Assembly: GCF_002799155.1 (NCBI RefSeq)
Contig: NZ_NERD01000002.1
Span: 3,596,001-3,660,000, forward strand
Length of the DNA: 64,000 bases
DNA from: Stenotrophomonas maltophilia
Lineage (GTDB): Bacteria; Pseudomonadota; Gammaproteobacteria; Xanthomonadales; Xanthomonadaceae
Reading direction: 5' to 3'
Shown: positions 25,545 through 32,377 of the stretch, piece by piece
Numbering within the stretch: the first letter of the stretch is position 1
Layout: each line of letters opens with the position of its first letter
The notes under the pieces: generated by a model
Seen by the model: only the letters and a program-made list of their open reading frames with translations
Told to the model about the DNA's origin: nothing
The model's database searches: none
Position numbers and translations under genes: made by a program

Positions 25545-25954
25545 GCACCCGACGATTGGCCGTTGTAACGGCTATCGATGTCCTCCAGCCATACCTTCAG
25601 ATCCATCAGAAACCTTGCATGGTCGAAGTCCTTGAACTTCACCCTGCCCAGTTGCTCCGCCAACTGCTCAAGCAATTCGCGGGAGACATACCGCATTTTC
25701 TCCTTCATCGAGAGCGGAACGATGGTCGGCAGGTCAAGCATCACATCGGTATAGAACTCCGCCTTCTTTCGTCGAAACTGCACTCTTCGCTTGAAATCCA
25801 GCTCGGGATCTCGACACACGAAAAGCAATGCCACAGAAGCCACTTCGTTCCCGTAGCTCCTGGACTCGAATGTGGCGGAGCGCTCTACGTAATGACTTTT
25901 TATCCTGCCAACATGCGACTCCCAGTCGCAGTCCGCCACGAAGTTCATTTTCAT
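25514..25954 (-). CDS. Small soluble protein, possible immunity protein
   Basis: 146 residues, cytoplasmic, moderately basic in the middle (FKRRVQFRRKKAEF) and ending in a helical/acidic tail (ARFLMDLKVWLEDIDSRY). The ATG at 25954 follows a GGGGGAC site at good distance, which decides against the upstream in-frame ATG. Not recognised. It shares strand, size and low GC with its neighbours in the immunity-like run. Confidence 0.65.
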   Translation of the reverse strand: MKMNFVADCDWESHVGRIKSHYVERSATFESRSYGNEVASVALLFVCRDPELDFKRRVQFRRKKAEFYTDVMLDLPTIVPLSMKEKMRYVSRELLEQLAEQLGRVKFKDFDHARFLMDLKVWLEDIDSRYNGQSSGAWHYASGEAS

Positions 25955-25996
25955 CAGTCCCCCGCTCCATGTCAGTGCTGCGCGCGCATCCCGCAC

Positions 25997-26335
25997 CTAT
26001 TCGAGCAGGTCGTGTAGATCGATGCCAGACGGATTCACCAGGCGCTTCTCGCGACCCACATGGTGAAGCTCGAAGGTGCCTTTCTCTGAATCGATGACAC
26101 GGGTGCCATCAAGCACCGCCAGAAACCCGAAGACCGCCGAACGGGCAGCTTCACCGGCAACGGCTCGCAACATGTCGGCTTCTACAGCGGACAAGCTGTT
26201 GAACCATTCGGACCGTGCCAACAGGTCTGGGGCCACCCGACGGCCCGGTGGATACGCCAGGTTCGAGATCGTACTACCCACGGATGATTCAAGCACATAG
26301 CGCTGGATAGCGGATACAAATTCGTCAGCTTTCAT
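25997..26335 (-). CDS. Small soluble protein, possible immunity protein
   Basis: 112 residues. The C-terminal half (SAVFGFLAVLDGTRVIDSEK and SGIDLHDLL) has the look of small bacterial immunity or 'LDG' proteins that end in LHDLF/LLE, but the family name is not certain. A GGGGGAG ribosome site precedes the ATG at 26335. Same direction as, and about 40 bases from, the next gene in the run. Confidence 0.65.
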   Translation of the reverse strand: MKADEFVSAIQRYVLESSVGSTISNLAYPPGRRVAPDLLARSEWFNSLSAVEADMLRAVAGEAARSAVFGFLAVLDGTRVIDSEKGTFELHHVGREKRLVNPSGIDLHDLLE

Positions 26336-26445
26336 ACCACTCCCCCGGCTTCGAAAATGAGCCGGAACACATTCGCCTGTCCGGACCTGCTGCCTCTTGT
26401 CCCCGCTCAGCCCGCCTCTCGCAGGCAGTGCGGCACAGCATGAAC

Positions 26446-26844
26446 TCAATCCCGTCCAGACGAGTTCAGATCAAGCGGAATACCCTCCGCAACACAGATT
26501 TTCCGCAACGCGGCCTCCAGCTTGCTGCCGTTGTCCAACGTTTTCAGTGTGACTGCAATCCCACCAGTGATCCCAAGCTTCCTCTGTGCACCTTCGGAGA
26601 GAGACAGCTCAAGCTCCATCCGCCGCAGAGAGATATGCACCAGACCGCCATAGCAAGGCTCAAGACCTCCACCGACCTCGATATGGGCGTGCGCCATGCC
26701 CAGCTCTTCGTCCTGATCGTCATACGCCTTCGCGTTCTGCAGTATCACGTAACGAGAGGGATTCGTTGAGCTGTCGGCCAAGCCAACTACGATGCAGCAA
26801 TCATCTTCCTCTATGGAAACGACTTCGGCCGTGAATCTGTACAT
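26446..26844 (-). CDS. Imm10-family immunity protein
   Basis: 132 residues with the layout of the polymorphic-toxin immunity family Imm10. An opening strand pair (AEVVSIEEDDCCIVVGLADS) is followed by SRYVILQN, then DDQDEELGMAHAHIEVGG, YGGLVHISLRRMELELSL and a C-terminal helix. These correspond to the family pattern 'YLILQ...DQD..G...IE....YGGI'. No toxin is fused or adjacent on the same transcript, so it looks like an orphan immunity gene protecting against a toxin of kin. Confidence 0.78.
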   Translation of the reverse strand: MYRFTAEVVSIEEDDCCIVVGLADSSTNPSRYVILQNAKAYDDQDEELGMAHAHIEVGGGLEPCYGGLVHISLRRMELELSLSEGAQRKLGITGGIAVTLKTLDNGSKLEAALRKICVAEGIPLDLNSSGRD

Positions 26845-26863
26845 TCCCCGGGTACTCCCGACA

Positions 26864-27520
26864 TTACGATGTGCACTGCAAATGCATCAGGGGGGTATGC
26901 CCGCCAGGCGCGATGCGCGTTCTGCTGCAGGACACCCTCTCGGTGTCCTGCGTCGGCTGCGAGCAAGGCTCCCCCATGTACCAGGCATATGCCCAAGCCG
27001 CGAAGCGCAGATGGTCGGCGTGGCTCTCCGCGCCATAGGAGTACTGCAGGTACAATCCATCCATCTGCATTTCTGCACGGTAGATACCCCTGCTCGGCGA
27101 GTCGTTCGACCATGCGGTGGCAAGCACCTCGTGTCCGCAGGGACCCATGAAGCGAAGCATGCTGTGCATCTGGGACCCGCTGTCGCGTTCCAGTCGCTGG
27201 AATCCATCGCCTTCATCAGTGACGCGCTCATCGCCTCGAAGTGACATTGAGGCAGGCAGCGTGGCGCCGACGCTCACTATCAAGCGGATGGACGTCCATG
27301 GCGTTCCCGCTGCTCTATCCGGCCCCTCATTTACTCGGCCGTCGTCGCGGGACAGATGCACCACCACGGCGTTGCTACCAGCCGGGTCAACGCCGGGCCG
27401 CAGCAGGTAGGGACGGAGCATCAGATTCACTGGGCGCTGAGGTGGAGGGTCCTGGCATGCGGCAAGGGCTGTCAGAAGCAGAAGCAGGAGGAGGCGCAGC
27501 ATCCGCACGGATGAACTCAT
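26864..27520 (-). CDS. Lipoprotein, tandem paralogue A
   Basis: 218 residues; lipobox LTALAACQ (Cys22). Residues about 23-180 are strongly similar to the neighbour at 27837-28445 (shared RPYLLRPGVDPAG, RAAGTPWTSIRL, LPASMSLR, AEMQMDG, SHADHLRFAAW). The C-terminal 40 residues are unrelated to the neighbour. The start overlaps the stop of a 68-codon gene (ATGA). Function unknown; recurrent duplication suggests a surface or immunity role under diversification. Confidence 0.75.
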   Translation of the reverse strand: MSSSVRMLRLLLLLLLTALAACQDPPPQRPVNLMLRPYLLRPGVDPAGSNAVVVHLSRDDGRVNEGPDRAAGTPWTSIRLIVSVGATLPASMSLRGDERVTDEGDGFQRLERDSGSQMHSMLRFMGPCGHEVLATAWSNDSPSRGIYRAEMQMDGLYLQYSYGAESHADHLRFAAWAYAWYMGEPCSQPTQDTERVSCSRTRIAPGGHTPLMHLQCTS

Positions 27521-27723
27521 TCATCGTTGGCGTTGATCTTGCCTGCGGCATTGAACCAGTTCGCCATCTTGTTGAGTTCTGCAGCGGTAGCTGCATCCAA
27601 CCCCCGTGCCTGGGTATGGGCAAGGTCTCTCAGGTGGCGATAGGCCTCGGCATGCTGGCCTGAGTTTCGGTAGTTCTGAGGCGTGGCGCACTGGGACGAA
27701 TCAAGATTGAGAATGCCGGACAT
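27517..27723 (-). CDS. Small hypothetical protein, 68 aa
   Basis: 68 residues, polar and helical (RDLAHTQARGLDAATAAELN, KMANWFNAAGKINANDE), no signal peptide. Its stop overlaps the start of the lipoprotein gene, so translation is likely coupled. Positioned near type I secretion remnants, it could once have been a secreted peptide substrate, but no Gly-Gly leader or repeat motif is visible. Unrecognised. Confidence 0.55.
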   Translation of the reverse strand: MSGILNLDSSQCATPQNYRNSGQHAEAYRHLRDLAHTQARGLDAATAAELNKMANWFNAAGKINANDE

Positions 27724-27836
27724 GTTCTTCCTTGATACAGCTGCAGTGAAGAGTGAATGGAGTGAAGGCGTGATGGATCAGGCGAGGACCACCCGCCGCA
27801 CCTGCAGCGCGTGGAGAGAGGATGTGGCGTCTGGGG

Positions 27837-28445
27837 TCAGTGTGTGCCGGGTTCGGGCGGGCTCCCAGCGGCAGGTTCCGAAGGAGGGCAGGCATGCCCG
27901 GCATACCAGTTGTAGACCCAGGCGGCGAAGCGGAGGTGGTCAGCGTGGGATTGCGCGCCGTAGAGGTACTGTAGATACATGCCATCCATCTGCATTTCAG
28001 CCAAGTAGGTGCCTTTGTCCGTGCTGTCACCGGACCGTTGCGTCGCCAGCACTTGATGCGCGCACGGCCCTTCGAAGCGAAGAATGCCGCGTTCAGGCGC
28101 CCAGCTCTTTGGAACCAGACGCTCGAAACCGTCGCCTTCATCCATGACACGGTCATCGTCGCGAAGCGACATTGACGCGGGCAAAGTGGTACCGATGCGT
28201 ATCAGCAGGCGGATGGACGTCCATGGCGTCCCCGCCGCTCTGCCTGGCCCATCTTTGACGCGGCCGTTGTCGCGATACAGATTCACGACCACCGCGTTGT
28301 CACCCGCCGGGTCGACACCGGGTCGCAGCAGGTAGGGACGGAGCATCACGTGCACGGGACGCTGAGGGGGAGGACCCTGACATGCAGTCAGGACTGCCAG
28401 AAGCGGAAGCAGGAGGAAGCGCAGTCTTCGCACGAATGACCTCAT
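27837..28445 (-). CDS. Lipoprotein, tandem paralogue B
   Basis: 202 residues; lipobox LAVLTACQ (Cys22). Close paralogue of the gene at 26864 over about 160 residues, with a Pro/Gly-rich tail of its own. The two copies differ mostly in the region after DEGDGFERL, as expected for a variable face. It follows the hlyD remnant by 43 bases on the same strand and may have been the last gene of that former secretion operon. Confidence 0.75.
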   Translation of the reverse strand: MRSFVRRLRFLLLPLLAVLTACQGPPPQRPVHVMLRPYLLRPGVDPAGDNAVVVNLYRDNGRVKDGPGRAAGTPWTSIRLLIRIGTTLPASMSLRDDDRVMDEGDGFERLVPKSWAPERGILRFEGPCAHQVLATQRSGDSTDKGTYLAEMQMDGMYLQYLYGAQSHADHLRFAAWVYNWYAGHACPPSEPAAGSPPEPGTH

Positions 28446-28488
28446 TTGGTATGTGGTGTGGCCACCCGTCTTGGGTGCCTGGCGTGGA

Positions 28489-29133
28489 TCAGCGCTCGCG
28501 CATCGCCTCTCCCGCGTGTTGGCGCAACGGGCTCAGCAGGTAGTCGATGACCCGCCGTTTCCCGGTCTTGATCTCGGCGCTCAGGCTCATGCCTGCGGTC
28601 ATGCGCACGCGCACCCCATCGATCTGCAGGGTGGCCTTGTCGAGTTTCACCCGTACCGGGAAGACCAGGCCGAGGTTCTCGTCCTGCATGGCATCGTGAG
28701 AGACGCTCACTACTTTCCCTGTCAGGTAGCCGTAGCGGGTATACGGGAAGCTATCCACCTTCACGGTTACCGCCTGGCCGGTGCGCACAAAGCCGATATC
28801 CTTGTTGAGGATGGTAGCTTCGACCTCCAGTGATTCCTCGCTGGGGACGACGGCCAAGAGGGGCTGCGCCGGAGTAACCACACCACCCACTGTATGCACG
28901 ACCAGCTGCTGCACAGTTCCATCGACAGGCGCCCGCAGGGTCATCTGGTGGTCGCGCTGCCCTGTTCGCGATACTTCAGGCGCCATCTGCCCGATCTGCT
29001 CCTGCGCCTCACGCAATCCGTCCAGGGTCTGTTGGCGGAAGTCGGCCACCAGCACCCTCAGTTCTTCTTCGGCAGCCCGCTGGGCCGACCGGATCTCCTG
29101 CACGCGATTGCGCTGCGCGGCAAGATCGCGCTC
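28489..29133 (-). pseudogene. hlyD C-terminal remnant (membrane fusion protein)
   Basis: About 215 codons of a HlyD-type adaptor. Present are the late coiled-coil helix (RDLAAQRNRVQEIRSAQRAA), the second lipoyl half-motif (LRAPVDGTVQQLVVHTVGGV), beta-barrel (VEATILNKDIGFVRTGQAV) and the family end (MTAGMSLSAEIKTGKRRVID). The membrane anchor, first lipoyl half and most of the coiled coil are absent. The frame joins directly, out of phase, to the hlyB start at about 29133. A GTG could start a ~204-residue product, but it would lack the inner-membrane anchor and be non-functional. Confidence 0.85.
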
Positions 29134-29486
29134 AACGGGCGCTTCTGGGCCAGATCGTGGATCAGCACCTGATCGCCATTGATGCGGGCGATGATGAACG
29201 CATCACCGTCCTCACCAAGCGCAAGCGCAGGCAGGTTGGCCAACGCCAAGCGCGCGCAGGGCGTCGACACCATCCGCGCCTTGAAGCCCAGCTTGCGCGC
29301 CGCCAAGACCAGGGTCGTTTCGTCCATGGGGGCATTGCCCAGTCCAGCGTCGTGTGCCAGCTGACTGGTGTCGGCCGCAATGCCATGAAATTGGGCAAGC
29401 AGCACCAGACCACGCAACGCCAGATCCTGTTGATCCTGCGCGCGCGCTACCCCCGGCACCGAAAGTGCCGCGTCTCCCTCTGACAT
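29134..29486 (-). pseudogene. hlyB N-terminal remnant (C39-like domain of type I ABC transporter)
   Basis: About 118 codons of the C39-peptidase-like N-domain of an RTX-type exporter: ALRGLVLLAQFHGIAAD (the position of the usual catalytic Cys is occupied by a non-Cys, as in HlyB), ETTLVLAARKLGFKAR, GDAFIIARINGDQVLIHDLA. After KRP the reading frame passes into hlyD sequence out of frame and ends about 25 codons later. The membrane and ATPase domains (about 580 residues) are missing. A single deletion explains both remnants. Confidence 0.85.
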
Positions 29487-29829
29487 AAAATCCCCTGCGC
29501 AACTTCCATTGTGCGCGTCCCCGCGATGAGCTTGGGGTCAGTTGAAAACCCTGTCAAGTGGGGGTCTCAGCACAGTTGGCCGCATCAGAGGCGCCACTCT
29601 CCGCTTGTGGGATTCGACCCTGCGAGGACAGTTTCCGGGTCGTATCCGCCGCAGGGAAGCTCCTTGCAGCGTCGGGGCAGATGTCCGACACGTTGCCCGA
29701 AAAATCCGCAGCGGGTTGGCTCTAACTTTGGTCGGCTATCTATTGAACTTCCGCTGCCGGCCAGGAGCAGAGAATCGCGGTATTTCGTCCACGCCCAACC
29801 ACGAAGTGCTTTGGCCTTGAAGGAAGTCC

Positions 29830-29992
29830 CGAGCCGGATCCTGCTGGAGCGGGCGTTGGCGGGATCAGGGCCCGCGGTGGTTGCCGGGGGAAAGTGCGGA
29901 GCCGCCATGGGCAGAGGCACGGATTGGGCGCTTCAATGGTCAGTGCCTGATGAGCAGTGGTATCTGCTTGGCCCCATACCGCCGCCAGGCCA
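29830..29992 (+). pseudogene. Decayed copy of the 3' end of the 23855-24385 gene
   Basis: Bases about 29846-29992 align with about 24190-24350. They share stretches such as TTGGGCGCTTCAATGG, TGATGAGCAG and CGCCAGGCC with the same order and spacing, but several indels break the frame. The rest of the gene is absent. Confidence 0.7.
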
Positions 29993-30100
29993 ATGCCGAC
30001 GCCCTCCAGTTTGAGTAGCACGGCCAGCTGGAGACCATCCTTTACTCGATAGCAGAGGCTCGTTTCCGCAGAAGAAGACACGCTCCACCTATCCGCCGGA
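29993..30100 (-). pseudogene. Possible decayed 3' end of a 24438-24995 paralogue
   Basis: Read on the minus strand, a stretch gives SLCYRVKDGLQLAVLL, which resembles SICFYVRDGKVVAMAL near the C-terminus of the protein at 24438-24995. It follows the remnant at 29830-29992 in the same convergent arrangement as the intact pair. The alignment is short, so this is tentative. Confidence 0.4.
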
Positions 30101-30188
30101 ATTCCCCTAGCCGCTTCACCAGCGATTCCCGATAACCCCCACAGAACACCTGCCGCACCATCAAGCGTCCCTCCGCAGGAAACCATAT

Positions 30189-31688
30189 ATGAGCCTGGCG
30201 CTCGTCCACAGCCGTGCCCGCGCCGGGGTCGATGCCCCGCTGGTGCGGGTGGAAGTGCACCTCTCTGGCGGCCTGCCTGCCACCCAGATTGTCGGCCTGG
30301 CCGAGACCAGCGTGCGCGAATCCCGCGAGCGCGTGCGTGCCGCCCTGCTCTGTGCACGCTTCGACTTTCCGCAGCGGCGCATCACGTTGAACCTCGCGCC
30401 CGCCGACCTGCCCAAGGAAGGTGGGCGATACGACTTGGCTATCGCGCTGGGCATTCTGGCGGCCAGCGGCCAGGTCGATCCGCAGTCGCTGCTGCAGTAC
30501 GAATTCCTGGGCGAGTTGGGCCTGACCGGCGAGCTGCGCCCGGTGGCTGGCGCGCTGCCGGCGGCCATTGCGGCGGCTGACGCCGGGCGCATCCTGGTGG
30601 TGCCGCCGGGCAATGCCGCCGAGGCTGCGCTGGCCGAGCATGCCGATGTGCGGGTAGCGCGTACGTTGCTGGAGTGCTGTGCTGGGTTGGGGAACCCACG
30701 CCTGCTGCCGCCAGTAAAGCGTGTGGACACGACGCCGTTGCCGCTGCCCGATCTGGCCGACGTGCGCGGGCAGGCGCATGCACGGCGCGCGTTGGAGGTC
30801 GCTGCTGCGGGTGGGCACCATCTATTGCTGATCGGCAGCCCTGGCTGCGGCAAGACGCTGTTGGCGTCACGCCTGCCCAGCCTGCTGCCGGACACCGAGG
30901 AGGCCGAGGCGTTGCAGCTGGCCGCGATTGCCTCGGTGAGTGGTGAAGGGCTGGACCCACGACGCTGGCGGCAAAGGCCGTTCCGTTCTCCCCACCACAG
31001 TGCGAGTGCGGCGGCGCTGGTGGGTGGCGGCAATCCGCCCTGCCCCGGCGAGATCTCCCTGGCCCATCACGGTGTCCTTTTCCTCGATGAGCTTCCAGAG
31101 TGGAATCGAAGTGCGTTGGAAACCCTGCGCGAGCCACTGGAATCCGGCCACATCCGCATCGCCCGCGCGGCGCGCAGCGTGCAGTATCCCGCGCGCTTCC
31201 AGCTGGTGGCCGCGATGAATCCCTGCCCGTGTGGCTGGGCCGGTGACCGCAGCAACCGCTGCCTGTGCAGTGACGAACGCATCAACCGCTATCGCGCGCG
31301 GGTGTCCGGCCCGTTGCTGGACCGTATCGATCTGCATATCAGCGTGGGGCGCATGGACGCGGTGGAGCTGCGGGAGAGCACGCCGCTGGGTGAGCCCAGT
31401 GCTGCGGTACGTGCACGAGTGGAAGCCGCCCATGCCCGGCAGCAGGTGCGTGGCGGGCTGAATGCCCATCTGCCGCCGGCGGCGCTGCGTGTCTGTACGA
31501 GACTGAGCGAGGCCGATCAGGATCTGTTGGAGCAGGCCATCGAGCGGCTGCAGCTGTCCGCACGGGCGATGCACCGGATTCTGCGGGTGGCGCGCACGAT
31601 TGCAGATCTGGCGGGTTGCGAGGTGATCCAGACGGCGCATCTGGCTGAGGCGATCGGGTACCGGCAGTTGGATCGGGGAAAGCCTTAG
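30189..31688 (+). CDS. comM: YifB/ComM family Mg-chelatase-like AAA+ ATPase
   Basis: 499-residue hexameric AAA+ helicase-like protein. ComM promotes branch migration during integration of transforming DNA in naturally competent bacteria. N-terminal ChlI-like domain (LVRVEVHLSGGLPATQIVGL, RESRERVRAALL), Walker A GSPGCGKT at 216-223, Walker B HHGVLFLDELPEW, a zinc-finger-like Cys cluster (NPCPCGWAGDRSNRCLC), and the C-terminal Mg-chelatase domain (RILRVARTIADLAG). Full length. It marks the right edge of the accessory island; comM genes are frequent insertion points for mobile DNA in other bacteria. Confidence 0.95.
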   Translation: MSLALVHSRARAGVDAPLVRVEVHLSGGLPATQIVGLAETSVRESRERVRAALLCARFDFPQRRITLNLAPADLPKEGGRYDLAIALGILAASGQVDPQSLLQYEFLGELGLTGELRPVAGALPAAIAAADAGRILVVPPGNAAEAALAEHADVRVARTLLECCAGLGNPRLLPPVKRVDTTPLPLPDLADVRGQAHARRALEVAAAGGHHLLLIGSPGCGKTLLASRLPSLLPDTEEAEALQLAAIASVSGEGLDPRRWRQRPFRSPHHSASAAALVGGGNPPCPGEISLAHHGVLFLDELPEWNRSALETLREPLESGHIRIARAARSVQYPARFQLVAAMNPCPCGWAGDRSNRCLCSDERINRYRARVSGPLLDRIDLHISVGRMDAVELRESTPLGEPSAAVRARVEAAHARQQVRGGLNAHLPPAALRVCTRLSEADQDLLEQAIERLQLSARAMHRILRVARTIADLAGCEVIQTAHLAEAIGYRQLDRGKP

Positions 31689-31712
31689 AAATGCCGGTCG
31701 GGTTGGCTATTG

Positions 31713-31736
31713 GTGGAGTCGACCGTTGGTCGACTC
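31713..31736 (+). repeat. SMAG-like REP palindrome (GTGG variant)
   Basis: GTG followed by the perfect stem GAGTCGACC-GTT-GGTCGACTC. Confidence 0.55.
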
Positions 31737-31777
31737 GCGCGCGAAGCGCGGCCTTCTGCGAGGTAGATGCGAAGAGC

Positions 31778-31800
31778 GGTCGACTAACAGTCGACCCTAC
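31778..31800 (-). repeat. SMAG-like REP palindrome
   Basis: Stem GGTCGACT-AAC-AGTCGACC followed by CTAC, paired with 31713-31736 in the convergent space. Confidence 0.6.
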
Positions 31801-31812
31801 CAAGGGCAGGCA

Positions 31813-32175
31813 TCACGCCGCGGAATCCACCCGCCCCCGCTTCGCCAGCAACGCCACCCGACGGCTGACCAGCGCGTGGAGCTCCGCCAGCTCCGACGCC
31901 CGGCCAGCCGTCATGTTCCCGCCAAACAACACCCGCGACAACGCCGCCTCGTCGCTGTCGTCCGGGTGCTGCCAACGGTCGCGATACACCTTCTGGCAGA
32001 CCAGCCACGCGTGCGGCAGCCCACCACCGGGCAGCGGGCGGACCACGCGTTCGTAGACCTGCCAGAACTGGTACTCGGCCCGCAGGTCGATTGCAGGCGC
32101 CACGGACAGCGCCTGCCGGGGCCGTCCTGGGCCCCGGATGCCGAACAGCGGGGTTCGCGGGTTGTGCTGTGCCAT
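31813..32175 (-). CDS. Conserved hypothetical protein, 120 aa
   Basis: 120 residues, basic start (MAQHNPRTPLFGIRGPGRPR), middle rich in aromatic residues (AEYQFWQVYERVVRPL, HAWLVCQKVYRDRWQH), helical end with basic tail. No signal peptide. The ATG at 32175 is chosen over an in-frame start eight codons upstream because MAQHNP gives a cleaner N-terminus. Function unknown. It sits between SMAG repeats and the paired GGGGTC palindromes. Confidence 0.75.
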   Translation of the reverse strand: MAQHNPRTPLFGIRGPGRPRQALSVAPAIDLRAEYQFWQVYERVVRPLPGGGLPHAWLVCQKVYRDRWQHPDDSDEAALSRVLFGGNMTAGRASELAELHALVSRRVALLAKRGRVDSAA

Positions 32176-32269
32176 GCCAACAGCATGACCCAGCAACATT
32201 GTGGGAACCTTGCGTCGCTGCCAGAAAACCCCTGTTGTTTGCGCAAGGCAGGTTTGTAGGCGGGTTTTG

Positions 32270-32364
32270 GGGGTCAGAGCCCTTTGCTGCGCAAAGGGAT
32301 CTGACCCCGATCACGGGATGGCTGCGGGGTCGGATCCCTTTGCGCAGCAAAGGGCTCTGACCCC
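32270..32364. repeat. Head-to-head pair of GGGGTC-family palindromes
   Basis: Unit 1 (32270-32308) and unit 2 (32326-32364) are each 39 bases; unit 2 is the reverse complement of unit 1 with one change. Each folds as outer arm GGGGTCAGA/TCTGACCCC, one fixed mismatch, inner stem CCCTTTGC/GCAAAGGG and a 3-base loop. The whole 95-base block is also a large palindrome around a 17-base spacer. Confidence 0.85.
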
Positions 32365-32377
32365 GCCACTCCTTGCC

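Larger units (their letters stand above)
29487..30188. other. Gene-poor right border of the island
   Basis: About 700 bases. 29487-29830 shows nothing recognisable. 29830-30100 is a decayed duplicate of the convergent gene junction at 24200-24500. 30100-30188 is the comM leader. No integrase, transposase, tRNA or clear attachment repeat was seen. Confidence 0.55.

Noticed and set aside
28489..29103. Intact HlyD-family protein of 204 residues from a GTG start
   Set aside because: Homology continues upstream of the GTG without an anchor and then breaks into hlyB out of frame; it is a remnant, not a short functional adaptor.
29585..29920. 111-codon minus-strand frame right of the hlyB remnant
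   Set aside because: Overlaps the decayed duplicate, has no ribosome site and no recognisable family.
15456..30188. Prophage or integrative element explanation for the island
   Set aside because: No integrase, transposase, capsid or terminase gene, no tRNA or clear att repeats; only the duplicated gene junction suggests recombination.
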